Part shown: piece after piece, positions 16,336 through 29,334 of the stretch
Numbering within the stretch: position 1 is the stretch's first letter
How the letters are laid out: the number at the start of each line of letters is the position of its first letter
Assembly: GCA_022710485.1 (NCBI GenBank)
Contig: JAKLGU010000004.1
Coordinates: 106,107-170,106, forward strand
DNA length: 64,000 bases
Reading direction: 5' to 3'
Source of the DNA: Gemmatimonadota bacterium
Lineage (GTDB): Bacteria > Gemmatimonadota > Gemmatimonadetes > Gemmatimonadales > GWC2-71-9
Position numbers and translations under genes: made by a program
The notes under the pieces: model-generated
What the model was told of the DNA's origin: nothing
Database searches by the model: none
What the model saw: only the letters and a program-made list of their open reading frames with translations

Positions 16336-16597
16336 GCGCGCTTCCCGGCCGAAAGGCGGGGACGACGGACGCCCGGATGGAGATGGACTTCCCGGTTTTC
16401 GGGTCGCGGCCGTTCCGGGCGCCGCGCTGGCGGGGTTCGAAGCTCCCGAACCCCGAAATCTGCACGGTGTTTCCCTTTCTCAACTCTCCCGCCACGATCC
16501 CTTCGGCCCCGAAGAACGCATCCACGATTTCGCCCGCCCGCGCCTTGGACAGGTCGAGCCGCTTGGCGGCTGCGGCCACGAGTTCCGACTTCTTCAC
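16307..16597 (-). CDS. hup: HU-family DNA-binding protein
   Basis: A 96-aa histone-like protein that bends and compacts DNA as a dimer. The GTG at 16597 is preferred to the ATG at 16618 because AAGGAG lies six bases before it and the product then begins VKKSELVAAAAKRL as HU proteins do. The core shows GFGSFEPRQRGARNGRDPKTGK, the usual hinge before the DNA-binding arms, followed by IRASVVPAFRPG with the arm Pro. A TTGCGG/CATATT pair ~45 bases upstream on the minus strand could be its promoter, weakly. It converges on the pseudo-helicase gene. Confidence 0.94.
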   Translation of the reverse strand: MKKSELVAAAAKRLDLSKARAGEIVDAFFGAEGIVAGELRKGNTVQISGFGSFEPRQRGARNGRDPKTGKSISIRASVVPAFRPGSALKALVNRRK

Positions 16598-16703
16598 GCT
16601 GGACTCCTTCGACGGCATCGGCGGGAATGGGGGCGGCGGCAATATGGTGCGGCGGACTCCGGCGCCGCAAGACCGCGCAATCGCCTGCGCGACGTTCGCG
16701 TGC

Positions 16704-16732
16704 TTGACCCCACCCCCTCCGCGCGCTAACCT
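16704..16732 (+). promoter_or_regulatory. Sigma70-type promoter of tdk-coaE
   Basis: TTGACC at 16704-16709, 17 bases, TAACCT at 16727-16732. Predicted start near 16739, leaving ~24 bases to the tdk ATG at 16763 and arguing against the GTG at 16748. Confidence 0.5.
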
Positions 16733-16762
16733 CAGCGTCCCCCGCTTGTGGAGACCGCCCGG

Positions 16763-17368
16763 ATGTTCCACGGAAGCCGACCCGGTTCAATCGAAGTCAT
16801 CAGCGGGGTCATGTTCAGCGGCAAGAGCGAGGAACTGATCCGCCGGGTCCGGCGCGCCATCATCGCGCGCCGTCGCGTGGAAGTATTCAAGTCCCACCTC
16901 GACGCCCGCTACGCCGGCCTCTACCGGGTCAGCAGCCACGACGGCCTCGAAATCGACGCCACGCCGGTGGACACCGCCGCCGAGATATTCCGGCAGGTGA
17001 GTCCAGATTCAGAAATGGTGGCCATCGACGAGGCCCAGTTCCTCGACGACGACATCGTGACGGTCACCACCGCGCTCGCCAACCGCGGCGTGCGGGTGGT
17101 CCTGGCCGGCACCGACACCGATTTCCGCGGCGAGCCGTTCGGGCCGATGGGCTCGCTGATGGCCGTGGCCGAGCAGGTGACCAAGCTCCGCGCCATCTGC
17201 GTGGTCTGCGGCGACGAGGCCTGCCGCAACCAGCGCCTCATCGACGGCAAGCCCGCCCGGTACGACTCCCCCACCATCATGGTCGGCGGCCGCGAGAGCT
17301 ACGAGGCCCGCTGCCGGCACTGCCACCGGGTGCCGAGCGCCGACGAAGACCAGCGGGCGCTCCTGTGA
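16763..17368 (+). CDS. tdk: Thymidine kinase (type II)
   Basis: A 201-aa salvage kinase that phosphorylates thymidine with ATP. Walker [13 protein letters not shown] is near residue 15, the DEAQFLD catalytic/Walker B motif near ~90, and the structural zinc pairs CVVCGDEA and CRHCHR near ~150 and ~190; the substrate lid [10 protein letters not shown] is present. The ATG at 16763 is taken as start. Its stop overlaps the coaE GTG by 4 bases. Confidence 0.95.
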   Translation: MFHGSRPGSIEVISGVMFSGKSEELIRRVRRAIIARRRVEVFKSHLDARYAGLYRVSSHDGLEIDATPVDTAAEIFRQVSPDSEMVAIDEAQFLDDDIVTVTTALANRGVRVVLAGTDTDFRGEPFGPMGSLMAVAEQVTKLRAICVVCGDEACRNQRLIDGKPARYDSPTIMVGGRESYEARCRHCHRVPSADEDQRALL

Positions 17369-17970
17369 TCGTCGCCCTTACCGGCAACATCGCCGCCGGC
17401 AAGTCTTCGGTCGTGGCGCTCTTCCGGCAATGGGGCGCCGGGATCGTGGACGCCGACGAGGTGGTACGCGACCTTCAGCGCCCAGGCACCGAGGTGTTCC
17501 AGCAGATCGTGAAGCGGTTCGGGAAGTCCGTGCTCACGCCCGCCGGCGAGCTCGACCGCCCCGCCCTCCGCCGCCTGATCCTCGAGGACACCCGCGCCCG
17601 CTCCGACCTCAACGCCATCGTCCATCCGGCGGTCCGCGCCCAGCGCGACGCCCTCGTGGCCGCCGCGAGGGCGGCGGGGGCCCGGATCATCGTGGCCGAC
17701 ATCCCGCTCTTGTTCGAGGCGGCCGACCCGGCGGAGTTCGACGCCGTGGTGCTGGTGGACGCCCCCGAGGCGGTGCGGCTCCACCGGCTGGTGACGATGC
17801 GCGGCCTGCCGCGGGAGGACGCCGAACGGCTCATCGCCGCGCAGCTCCCGAGCGACACCAAGCGGCCGCGGAGCCAGTTCGTCATCGACAACGACGGCGA
17901 TCGCGCCCAGCTCGAGCGCCGCGCCCGCGACGTCTGGCTCGCACTCGAGGCGCGCGCCGCCGCCGCTTGA
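17365..17970 (+). CDS. coaE: Dephospho-CoA kinase
   Basis: A 201-aa P-loop kinase for the last step of coenzyme A synthesis. The P-loop is [12 protein letters not shown] at the very N-terminus; DADEVVRDL follows, then VHPAVRAQR and [21 protein letters not shown], all characteristic of CoaE. It starts with GTG overlapping the tdk stop. The gcvH promoter overlaps its last codons. Confidence 0.95.
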   Translation: MIVALTGNIAAGKSSVVALFRQWGAGIVDADEVVRDLQRPGTEVFQQIVKRFGKSVLTPAGELDRPALRRLILEDTRARSDLNAIVHPAVRAQRDALVAAARAAGARIIVADIPLLFEAADPAEFDAVVLVDAPEAVRLHRLVTMRGLPREDAERLIAAQLPSDTKRPRSQFVIDNDGDRAQLERRARDVWLALEARAAAA

Positions 17971-17995
17971 TTTCGGGCCGTTTCCGGTCTATTCT
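17967..17995 (+). promoter_or_regulatory. Sigma70-type promoter of gcvH
   Basis: TTGATT at 17967-17972 (overlapping the coaE stop TGA), 17 bases, TATTCT at 17990-17995. Start site expected near 18002, 23 bases before the gcvH GTG. Confidence 0.5.
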
Positions 17996-18024
17996 CCGCC
18001 CCGGACCATCTTCCAGGAGCCCGC

Positions 18025-18414
18025 GTGTCGAACGTGCCGGCCGATCTCCTCTACACCAGCGACCACGAATACGTCAAGACGACGAGCGACCCCGCCATCG
18101 TGCAGGTCGGGATCACCGACTACGCCCAGGGCGAGCTCGGCGACGTCGTCTTCGTCAACCTCCCCAAGAAGGGCGACAAGTTCGGGGCCCACGCCGTCTT
18201 CGGCACCATCGAGGCGGTCAAGGCGGTCTCCGAGCTCTACAGCCCGCTGGCGGGCGAGGTGGTCGAGGTCAACGCCGCCATCGACGCCAACCCGGCCGCG
18301 GTCAACAGTGACCCGTACGGCGCCGGCTACCTGATCAAGCTCAAGGTGGCAGACGCCGGCGCGATGAAGTCGCTGCTCTCGGCGGAGGCCTACAAGAAGC
18401 ACATCGGCGAGTAA
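18025..18414 (+). CDS. gcvH: Glycine cleavage system H protein
   Basis: A 129-aa lipoyl carrier that shuttles the aminomethyl group between P and T proteins. The lipoylation segment GTIEAVKAVSEL places the modified Lys at about residue 65; the SDHEYVK start and GYLIKLKV C-terminal strand are typical. The GTG start follows AGGAG by six bases. gcvP and a LipM-like octanoyltransferase lie downstream; gcvT is not in the window. Confidence 0.96.
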   Translation: MSNVPADLLYTSDHEYVKTTSDPAIVQVGITDYAQGELGDVVFVNLPKKGDKFGAHAVFGTIEAVKAVSELYSPLAGEVVEVNAAIDANPAAVNSDPYGAGYLIKLKVADAGAMKSLLSAEAYKKHIGE

Positions 18415-18431
18415 CCATCCGATGACGCAGT

Positions 18432-18472
18432 GCCCCGGTTGACCGCGCGCCCCGTTCCCCCCGGACCGGGGC
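18432..18472. repeat. Inverted repeat between gcvH and gcvP
   Basis: GCCCCGGT at 18432-18439 and ACCGGGGC at 18465-18472, perfect 8-base arms with a 25-base loop and no T-run after it. It might reduce read-through into gcvP or protect the gcvH message; either use is speculative. Confidence 0.35.
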
Positions 18473-18505
18473 GTGCATCCTTATATGCCCTGAGGACGTA
18501 ATTCC

Positions 18506-21406
<2,901 letters not shown>

Positions 21407-21411
21407 CCACG

Positions 21412-22182
21412 ATGCGCTGGACGCTCCTCGTCGACCCTGCGGGGCGCCCCGGCTGGCACAACATGGCGGTGGACCAGGCCCTCCTCGACCTCGCGGCCGG
21501 GGAGGGTCGTGCGTTTCTGCGGATCTACCGGTGGGAGCCGTACTGCCTGTCCTTCGGGAGGAACGAGCCGGCGCTCAGGCGATACGACCGCGCCGCCATC
21601 CAGCGGCAGCAGCTCGACACCGTCCGCCGACCGACCGGCGGTCGGGCGGTGTGGCACGCCGACGAGGTGACCTACGCCGTGACGGCTCCCATAGAGACGT
21701 TTGGGACCCTTGCGGAGTCCTACCGGCGGATCCACGAGACGATCGCCGACGCGCTGCGGACGCTCGGCTTCCCCGCCAGATTGGCTTCCCCGCCGGGACG
21801 CGCCAGCGCGCTCGACGCCGGCGCCTGCTTCGCCTCCCCGGCCGGCGGCGAGGTCATGCTGCCGGGAGGGAAGGTCGTCGGGAGCGCGCAACTCCGCGAA
21901 GGCGGCGCCTTCCTGCAGCACGGCTCCATCCTGCTCAGCGGATCCCAGCAACTGGTGAGTGCCCTGACCCTCGGCACCCCGCCACCAGACGGGTCGATCG
22001 CGCTTTCGACGGTGCGAAGCGCCCCGGTTCCGTTCGACGAGGTGGCCCGGGCGTTCGCCGAGGCGGCACGCGGCTGGTCTCCGGCGCCCTCGTGGAGCGA
22101 TGTGAACGCCGCGGTGCTTGCGGCTGCAGCTGATCGACACCTCGCGCGGTTCCGCGGCGCCGACTGGACCTGGCGGCGCTAG
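21412..22182 (+). CDS. lipM: Octanoyltransferase LipM-like (biotin/lipoate protein ligase family)
   Basis: A 256-aa member of the LplA/LipB/LipM fold. The motif RRPTGGRAVWHADEVTY is the lipoate-ligase signature; a Cys in DAGACFASPAGG (about residue 139) followed by GGKVVGSAQ matches LipM, which uses a Cys to move octanoate from octanoyl-ACP to GcvH, rather than the ATP-using LplA. The ATG is 5 bases after gcvP, which fits a transferase that first charges GcvH. LipA, which would insert the sulfurs, is encoded at 59359. Ligase activity cannot be excluded. Confidence 0.85.
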   Translation: MRWTLLVDPAGRPGWHNMAVDQALLDLAAGEGRAFLRIYRWEPYCLSFGRNEPALRRYDRAAIQRQQLDTVRRPTGGRAVWHADEVTYAVTAPIETFGTLAESYRRIHETIADALRTLGFPARLASPPGRASALDAGACFASPAGGEVMLPGGKVVGSAQLREGGAFLQHGSILLSGSQQLVSALTLGTPPPDGSIALSTVRSAPVPFDEVARAFAEAARGWSPAPSWSDVNAAVLAAAADRHLARFRGADWTWRR

Positions 22183-22205
22183 GGCAATTGAACACCACTT
22201 GCTTT

Positions 22206-22290
22206 TGTCATTGCGAGGCCGCGTAGTGGCCGAAGCAATCTGGCCTAAGATTGCTTCGTCGGCCCCTCGCGGGGCCTTCTCGCAATGACA
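22206..22290. repeat. Long imperfect palindromic repeat (REP-like)
   Basis: The left arm runs TGTCATTGCGAGGCC ... GAAGCAATCT (22206-22241) and the right arm AGATTGCTTCG ... TCTCGCAATGACA (22248-22290), the two ends being perfect complements around a 6-base centre with a less perfect middle. The TTGCGAGG...GAAGCAATC core is a dispersed intergenic repeat seen in many unrelated bacterial genomes. It lies between lipM and the peptide-transporter operon; only one copy is in this window. Confidence 0.75.
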
Positions 22291-22379
22291 GAATTTGGCG
22301 AGCTGGCAGTTGGCGGGAACCCCCGTCCGTGCGACATTACGAGAGCACCCCGAACGCTTCCCCAGCCCGAGGTTCGCCC

Positions 22380-24008
22380 GTGCGACGCACCTTGCGCCCT
22401 GCCGTCTTCCTCCTCCTCCTCGCCTCCCCGCCTGCCGCGGCGGTCGCATACGGTCAGGCCGCCACGCGGCTGGAAACGGTCGTGATCGTGGGCGGGCAGG
22501 AGCCCGCCTCGCCGATTCCGACGCTCTTCGCGAACAGCGCGTCGAACAGGGCGGTCAGCGAACTGCTGTTCCTTCCCCTCGCCCGGCTCGGGCCGGACAA
22601 CGTCACCAGCGGCGACAAGGGGTTTGTCCCCCAGCTGGCGCGGAGCTGGACCCGGCGCGACTCGCTGACGCTCGTCTTCGAAATGGACCGGCGGGCGCGC
22701 TGGCAGGACGGCACGCCCGTCACCGCGCGGGACGCCGCGCTCGCCATCAACCTGGCCCGCGACCCCGCCGTCGACGCGCAGACCGCCCTCCTCATGCGAC
22801 TCGTCGCCGAGGCCACCGCACCGGATGAGAGCCACCTCGTGGTGCGCTTCACCGAGGCCTATGACGAGCAGTTGTACGATGCGGTGTATCACGTGTACCC
22901 GCTGCCGGCGCACCTGGTGGACACGATCCCCCGGGGCGCGCTGGCCAAGTCGGCCTTCGCCACCGCCCCCGTCGGGAACGGCCCGTACCGCTGGACCCGC
23001 CGCGTCCCGAAACAGCAGCTCGAGCTCACCGCCTACGACCAGTTCTTCTTGGGCAAGCCGGGCCCTCGTCGGGTGCTGTACCTCACTGTCGGCGACGCGG
23101 AAGCACGGATGAACCTCCTCCTGAGCGGGGACGCGGACGTGCTGGCCGCACCCGGGACCGTGAGCAGCGTGGCCCGCGTCACGGCCGACAAGCGCGTCCG
23201 TGTCTACCCGATGCCCACCACCATCGTCGGGTATCTCAGCTTCAACCAGCGAGATCCCGCCGACCTCAACCGTCCGCACCCGATCCTGTCGGACCCGGCC
23301 GTGCGCGCCGCCATCGTCAAGGCACTCGACCGCCGAGGCATGGTGCAGGCCACGTTCGGATCGTGGGCGAGCGTGCCCGAGGGTCCCGTTCCTCAACTTT
23401 TCTGGATCCGCGACCCGGGCTACAAGCCCGCCGCCGCCGATCCGGCGGGCGCGCGCGCCCAACTCGTCTCGCGGGGCTGGACCGACAGCGACGGCGACGG
23501 CGTCCTCGACAAGGCCGGCAAGCCATTGGCCCTGACCCTGAACTACCCGAGCCAGGACGCCGCCCGCGGCCAACTGGCGCTGCAGGTCCAGGAACAGCTC
23601 CGGCAGGTCGGCATCCGCATCGAGATCAACCGGCTCGACGGGCCGGTCTGGGTGGAGCGGCGGAACCGCGGTGAGTTCGACCTCGACTTCGCGCAGGGGG
23701 CGATGGATCCATCCCCTGCGGGAATGGTGCAGAGCTGGAGCTGCGCGGGCCGCGGCGGCGCCAACAAGGCCTACTACTGCAACCCGAAGGTGGACTCCCT
23801 CCTCGCCCTCGCGTTGCGAGCCCCGAAGAAGGAGGCACTCTCGCTCTATCGCCAGGCCGTCCGCACCATCGCGGCGGACGCCCCGGCGGTCTTCGTCTAC
23901 ACCCTGACCACGCCGATGGCGGTGAACGCGCGCATTCGCCAGGTCGAGCTGATCCCCGTGGCGCCCTGGTCGGCCGTCTGGCGCTGGGCCCCCGGACCCA
24001 GCCGCTGA
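22380..24008 (+). CDS. ABC transporter substrate-binding protein, family 5 (oligopeptide/dipeptide)
   Basis: A 542-aa periplasmic peptide-binding protein of the OppA/DppA type. The GTG at 22380 follows GAGGT by six bases and gives a signal peptide (VRRTLRPAVFLLLLAS ... YGQA); no lipobox Cys is seen. SBP_bac_5 features include the N-terminal LARSWTRRDSLTLVFEM, DAALAINLARDP, VGNGPYRWTR and the C-terminal VFVYTLTTPMAVNARIR. An open frame runs further upstream into the palindromic repeat but is not likely to be coding. First of an eight-gene run with the permeases and ATPases directly after. Confidence 0.9.
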   Translation: MRRTLRPAVFLLLLASPPAAAVAYGQAATRLETVVIVGGQEPASPIPTLFANSASNRAVSELLFLPLARLGPDNVTSGDKGFVPQLARSWTRRDSLTLVFEMDRRARWQDGTPVTARDAALAINLARDPAVDAQTALLMRLVAEATAPDESHLVVRFTEAYDEQLYDAVYHVYPLPAHLVDTIPRGALAKSAFATAPVGNGPYRWTRRVPKQQLELTAYDQFFLGKPGPRRVLYLTVGDAEARMNLLLSGDADVLAAPGTVSSVARVTADKRVRVYPMPTTIVGYLSFNQRDPADLNRPHPILSDPAVRAAIVKALDRRGMVQATFGSWASVPEGPVPQLFWIRDPGYKPAAADPAGARAQLVSRGWTDSDGDGVLDKAGKPLALTLNYPSQDAARGQLALQVQEQLRQVGIRIEINRLDGPVWVERRNRGEFDLDFAQGAMDPSPAGMVQSWSCAGRGGANKAYYCNPKVDSLLALALRAPKKEALSLYRQAVRTIAADAPAVFVYTLTTPMAVNARIRQVELIPVAPWSAVWRWAPGPSR

Positions 24009-24009
24009 C

Positions 24010-24984
24010 GTGACCCGGTGGCTCGTGCGGCGCACGCTGCAGGCGGTGGTCACCTTCGTGGTGGTCACCGTCCTCCTCTTCGTCCTCATGCGGCTCACAC
24101 CCGGCGACCCGCTGGAGCGCCTCGCCGGCGACCGGCAGATGTCGGCCGAGGCCGTCGCCGCCCTCCGACACAAGTTCGGGATCGACCAGCCGATCACGAC
24201 CCAGTTCACGTCGTTCGTCGCCGGGGCCCTCGCGGGTGACCTCGGCGTCTCGATCGAGCACTATCCGACCAAGGTCTCGACTCTGGTCTTGAGCCGCCTG
24301 CCGGCCTCGCTCCTCCTGGGCGGCACCGTGCTCCTCCTGACCTTCGGCATCGGGATCGCGCTCGGCGTATTCCAGGCGGTGAAGCGTCGAAGCCGAGCGG
24401 ACCGGTGGCTCACCCGCGCCTCGCTGACCCTCTACGCAATGCCGTCATTCTGGCTCGGCCTGGTGCTGGCCTGGTTCTTCGGGATCCGGCTCCAGCTTCT
24501 CCCCGTGGCACAGATGCACGACCCGCTCCTCGACCCGGACGCCTCGTGGCTCGTGCGCACCGGCGACGTCCTCCGGCACCTGATCCTGCCGGCCGTCACC
24601 CTCACCGCCGTGAGCCTCGCCGCCGTGATGCGGTACCAGCGCACGGCGCTCCTCGAGGTCCTCCGGCTCGACTTCGTGCTCGCCGCGCGTGCGCGCGGCA
24701 TCCCTGAACGCCAGGTGCTCTGGCGCCACGCCTGGCGGAACGCGCTCTTCCCCGTCGTCGGGCTCCTCGGGCTCTGGCTGCCGATGCTCGTGTCGGGGTC
24801 GGTCTTCGTCGAGCAAGTCTTCAACTGGCCCGGCCTCGGCTCGCTGGCCGCCGACGCCGTCGGCGCGCGCGACTACCCCGTCATTCTCGGCACCGCCATG
24901 CTGGTGTCCGCGCAGGTGCTCCTCGGCGGACTGCTGGCCGACCTCGCCTACTACGCCCTCGACCCACGCGTGCGCCAGGCATGA
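24010..24984 (+). CDS. dppB: Peptide ABC transporter permease (DppB-like)
   Basis: A 324-aa inner-membrane permease with six hydrophobic segments. The N-terminal VRRTLQAVVTFVVVTVLLFVLMRLTPGDP is the typical DppB start; the cytoplasmic EAA loop reads VLAARARGIPERQVLWRHA and contacts the ATPase; VFVEQVFNWPGLGSL near the end is diagnostic. GTG start one base after the binding-protein stop; the end overlaps dppC as ATGA. Confidence 0.93.
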   Translation: MTRWLVRRTLQAVVTFVVVTVLLFVLMRLTPGDPLERLAGDRQMSAEAVAALRHKFGIDQPITTQFTSFVAGALAGDLGVSIEHYPTKVSTLVLSRLPASLLLGGTVLLLTFGIGIALGVFQAVKRRSRADRWLTRASLTLYAMPSFWLGLVLAWFFGIRLQLLPVAQMHDPLLDPDASWLVRTGDVLRHLILPAVTLTAVSLAAVMRYQRTALLEVLRLDFVLAARARGIPERQVLWRHAWRNALFPVVGLLGLWLPMLVSGSVFVEQVFNWPGLGSLAADAVGARDYPVILGTAMLVSAQVLLGGLLADLAYYALDPRVRQA

Positions 24985-25823
24985 CCGGCTCACTCTGGCG
25001 CCTCATGCTCCGCGCCCTGACCTCCCCGTCGGGGCGCCTCGGCGCCGTCATCATCGCGCTCCTGACCCTCTTCGTGTTCGTCGCGCCCTGGTTGCTCCCC
25101 GACCCCTCCGCCATGCCGGACCTCATGGCCGGCGCCGTGCCGCCGGGCGCCGGGCATCCTTTCGGCACCGACCAGCTCAACCGGGACGTGCTTTCTCGCG
25201 TCGTGTCGGGCGGCCAGATCTCGCTGTCGGTGGCCGGCCTTGCGGTCCTTCTGGCGGTGACGCTCGGCGCGCTGGTCGGCGGTCTCGCGGGGTTCTACGG
25301 CGGCTGGCTCGACAGCGCCCTGATGCGGATGGTGGACGGCGCGCTCGCCATCCCGCGGCTCTTCCTCTTGCTCCTCCTGGTGGCAGTATGGGAGCAGATG
25401 CCCCTCGGCGCGCTGGTCCTGGTGCTCGGCGCCACCGGCTGGTTCGCCACCAGCCGCATCGTCCGCGGTGAGGTCCTCCGGCTCCGCGAGGCGGAGTTCG
25501 TCCTCGCCGCTACGGCGCTCGGGGCGGGCCCCGGCCGGATTATCTTGCGGCACCTGCTCCCGAACGTGGCCGGGCCGATCCTCGTGGCCGCCACGCTCGG
25601 CGTGGGCGATGTCATCCTGCTCGAGGCGGGGCTGAGCTACCTCGGTATCGGGGTTCGGCCTCCCACCCCGTCGTGGGGCGGCATGATCCTCGACGCCCGC
25701 CCCCTCCTGACGACCGCGCCGTGGACCAGCATCTTTCCCGGCCTGGCCATCGCGACCACCGTCTTGGCCGTGAACCTCCTCGGCGACGCCTTGCGCGGCG
25801 CCCTCGACCCCCGGAGCGCATGA
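24981..25823 (+). CDS. dppC: Peptide ABC transporter permease (DppC-like)
   Basis: A 280-aa partner permease. HPFGTDQLNRDVLSRVV near residue 55 is the DppC hallmark; the EAA loop is VLAATALGAGPGRIILRHLL; LSYLGIGVRPPTPSWG and NLLGDALRGALDPR close the protein. Starts at ATGA overlapping dppB and ends at ATGA overlapping dppD. Confidence 0.93.
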   Translation: MTGSLWRLMLRALTSPSGRLGAVIIALLTLFVFVAPWLLPDPSAMPDLMAGAVPPGAGHPFGTDQLNRDVLSRVVSGGQISLSVAGLAVLLAVTLGALVGGLAGFYGGWLDSALMRMVDGALAIPRLFLLLLLVAVWEQMPLGALVLVLGATGWFATSRIVRGEVLRLREAEFVLAATALGAGPGRIILRHLLPNVAGPILVAATLGVGDVILLEAGLSYLGIGVRPPTPSWGGMILDARPLLTTAPWTSIFPGLAIATTVLAVNLLGDALRGALDPRSA

Positions 25824-26793
25824 CACCGTTGCTCGAAGTTGAGGACCTGCGCATCACCTTCCCCACCCGGCACGGCACCTCGCACCCGGTGGACGGCGTC
25901 AGCTTTTCCGTGGCGCGCGGTGAACTGCTGGCGCTCGTCGGGGAATCCGGCTGCGGCAAGAGCCTGACCTCCCTCGCGCTCCTCCGGCTCGTGCCCCCGC
26001 CCGGGCAGATCCAGCCCGGCAGCGCCATCCGGCTGGATGGGACCGACGTGCTGGGGCTCGGGCCGGAGGAACTCCGCTCCATCCGGGGCCGGCGCATCGG
26101 GATGATCTTCCAGGATCCGATGACGAGCCTCAACCCGGTCTTCACCATCGCCGACCAGATCGGCGAGAGCGTGCGGGCGCACCAGAAGGTGTCGAAGCGC
26201 GCCGCCCGGGCGCGCGCCCTCGAGCTCCTGCAGGAAGTCGGCATCCCCGACCCGACACAGCGCCTCGACGTCTACCCGCACCAGATGAGCGGCGGCATGC
26301 GCCAGCGAGTGATGATCGCCATTGCGCTCGCCTCCGAGCCCGAGATGCTCATCGCCGACGAGCCGACCACCGCGCTCGACGTGACGGTGCAAGCCCAGAT
26401 CCTTGAGCTGCTCGACGGCCTTCGCGCGGCGCGCGGCATGGCGGTGCTCCTCATCACGCACGATCTCGGCATCGTGGCGGGCCGCGCCGACCGGGTGGCG
26501 GTGATGTACGCCGGCCGGCTGGTGGAGGAGGCCGCGACCGCCGAGCTCTTCGCGCGGCCGTCCCATCCGTACACGAAGGGCCTCCTGGCCTCGGTGCCGC
26601 GGATCACCGGTGCGGTCACCCGCCTCACGCCGATCGCGGGCACCGTGCCGGCCCCGACCGCCTGGCCCGCCGGGTGCCGCTTCCACCCCCGCTGCCCCGC
26701 CGCACTGCCCCGCTGCGCCACCGACGACCCGCCGGCGCTCCCTGTCGGCAACGCCCATCGCATGCGGTGCTGGCTCGCGGAAGCGGGGCGGGC

Positions 26794-26797
<4 letters not shown>
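25820..26797 (+). CDS. dppD: Peptide ABC transporter ATPase (DppD-like)
   Basis: A 325-aa ATP-binding subunit. Walker A GESGCGKS near residue 42, Q-loop [10 protein letters not shown], signature [12 protein letters not shown], Walker [13 protein letters not shown] and H-loop LITHD. The C-terminal oligopeptide-transporter extension has a Cys cluster ([14 protein letters not shown]), which in this family often holds an iron-sulfur cluster. Overlaps both neighbours by 4 bases. Confidence 0.94.
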
Positions 26798-27770
<973 letters not shown>

Positions 27771-27771
<1 letters not shown>

Positions 27772-28172
27772 TGCGCCGGAACATTTCGAGCGGCGCACCG
27801 TGGGAACCGGCCGTCGGCTATTCGCGCGCCGTGCGGGTGGGCTCCTGGGTGTGCGTGTCGGGCACCACCGCCACCGACGGGAGCGGCGGTATCGTCGGCG
27901 AGGGCGACGCGTACGCCCAGGCGGTGCAGACCCTCGACAACATCGAGCGGGCGCTCAGGCAGGCGGGCGCCACCCTGGCGGACGTGGTCCGGACCCGCAT
28001 GTACGTCACCGACATCGGCCAGTGGGAGGCCGTCGGGCGTGCGCACGGCGAGCGCTTCGGCACGATCCGCCCCGCCACCAGCATGGTGGAGGTGAGCCGC
28101 CTCATCGACCGCCGCATGCTGGTGGAGATCGAGGCGGACGCCGTTATCGGCGAGCCGCCCTCCCCCGCCTGA
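27771..28172 (+). CDS. RidA/YjgF-family enamine/imine deaminase
   Basis: A 133-aa protein that in characterised members hydrolyses reactive enamine/imine products of PLP enzymes to keto acids and ammonia. The strand pattern [42 protein letters not shown] and the catalytic-type Arg in VVRTRMYV are visible, with [10 protein letters not shown] at the C-terminus. Subfamily (RidA versus Rid4-7 type) is uncertain because the start is short. Translationally coupled to dppF, so probably linked to amino-acid breakdown. Confidence 0.88.
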
Positions 28173-28202
28173 CGCAGAACTTTCACTTTCGGAACCTCGT
28201 CC

Positions 28203-28991
28203 ATGCCGCTCCAACTCTTCCACATCGACGCCTTCACCGACCGCCCCTTTGCGGGCAACCCCGCTGCCGTCTGTCTCCTCGAGAAGGAAATGGAGGCGGC
28301 GTGGATGCAGGCGGTGGCGCAGGAGATGAACCTCTCCGAGACCGCCTTCCTCCTGCGGCGGGACGACGGCTTCGGCCTACGGTGGTTCACTCCCGAGGTG
28401 GAGGTGGCGCTCTGCGGCCATGCCACCCTGGCGAGCGCGCACTTCCTCTGGGCGGAGCGCCACCTCGAGCCGCGCGCCGTCGCCCGGTTCCACACGCAGA
28501 GCGGATTGCTCACCGCCGTGCAGCGGGACGGCTGGATCGAGCTCGATTTCCCCGCCCAGCCGGCCCTGCCCGCCCCGGCCCCGGCCGGCATGGCAGCCGC
28601 CCTCGGCGGGACCCCGGTAGCGACGCTCAAGTCGGACTTCGATTTCCTGGTCGAGGTGGCCACCGAAGCGGAGGTCCGCGCCATGGAGCCGGATTTCCGC
28701 GCGCTCCGCGTCGTGAACGCGCGCGGGGTCATCGTCACAGCCGCCTGCACCGAAGGCCCCTACGATTTCGTCTCCCGGTTCTTCGGGCCGGCGGTGGGAA
28801 TCGACGAGGACCCGGTCACCGGCTCGGCGCACTGCGTCCTCGGGCCCTACTGGCAGGCGCGGCTCGGCAAGTCATCGTTCCTGGCCTTCCAGGCATCCGC
28901 GCGGGGTGGCGAGGTGCGAGTCGAGGTCCAGGGAGACCGGGTCAAGCTCGGGGGCAAGGCAGTCACGGTGTCGCGCGGAGAACTCCTGTGA
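28203..28991 (+). CDS. PhzF-family protein (isomerase/epimerase-like)
   Basis: A 262-aa member of the PhzF/diaminopimelate-epimerase fold. The first repeat has FHIDAFTDRPFAGNPAAVC and the catalytic-type Glu in NLSETAFL; ALCGHATLASAHFL is the conserved loop; the second repeat has GIDEDPVTGSAHCVLGPYW. PhzF members isomerise small acids; the substrate here is unknown. It overlaps csaA and lies between RidA and the D-aminopeptidase, which suggests amino-acid or D-amino-acid handling. Confidence 0.9.
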   Translation: MPLQLFHIDAFTDRPFAGNPAAVCLLEKEMEAAWMQAVAQEMNLSETAFLLRRDDGFGLRWFTPEVEVALCGHATLASAHFLWAERHLEPRAVARFHTQSGLLTAVQRDGWIELDFPAQPALPAPAPAGMAAALGGTPVATLKSDFDFLVEVATEAEVRAMEPDFRALRVVNARGVIVTAACTEGPYDFVSRFFGPAVGIDEDPVTGSAHCVLGPYWQARLGKSSFLAFQASARGGEVRVEVQGDRVKLGGKAVTVSRGELL

Positions 28992-29323
28992 GCGACGCGG
29001 CTGTCGCGGCCTTCGGTCTCCTCGACCTGCGCGTCGGACGGATCACCCGCGCCGAGCCGAACACCGGCGCGCGGAAGCCGTCCTACCGCCTCTGGGTGGA
29101 TTTCGGCGAGGCCGGCGAGCGCACCTCCAGTGCGCAGCTCACCGATGTCTACCAGGCGGAGGAACTGGTGGGCCGGCAGGTGATCGCCGCGGTGAACCTC
29201 GGCTCGCGGCGCATCGCGGGATTCGTGTCGGAGGTGCTGGTGCTCGGCGTGCCCAACGAGGCCGGGCAGGTGGTGTTGTTGCAGCCGGAACGCCCCGTGC
29301 CGCTCGGCGGCCGGGTCTACTGA
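28988..29323 (+). CDS. csaA: tRNA-binding-domain protein CsaA
   Basis: A 111-aa single tRNA-binding (OB-fold) domain protein. LLDLRVGRITRAEPN, SYRLWVDFGEAGERTSSAQL, VIAAVNLGSRRIAGFVSEVLVLG and the C-terminal PLGGRVY match CsaA, described as a chaperone-like tRNA-binding dimer. GTG start overlaps the PhzF stop as GTGA. Its reason for being in this operon is unclear. Confidence 0.92.
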   Translation: MSDAAVAAFGLLDLRVGRITRAEPNTGARKPSYRLWVDFGEAGERTSSAQLTDVYQAEELVGRQVIAAVNLGSRRIAGFVSEVLVLGVPNEAGQVVLLQPERPVPLGGRVY

Positions 29324-29334
29324 GGAAGGCGACG

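Noticed and set aside
22251..22379. Upstream extension of the peptide-binding protein into the palindromic repeat
   Set aside because: The GTG at 22380 has a good ribosome site and starts the signal peptide; the extension reads through the repeat.
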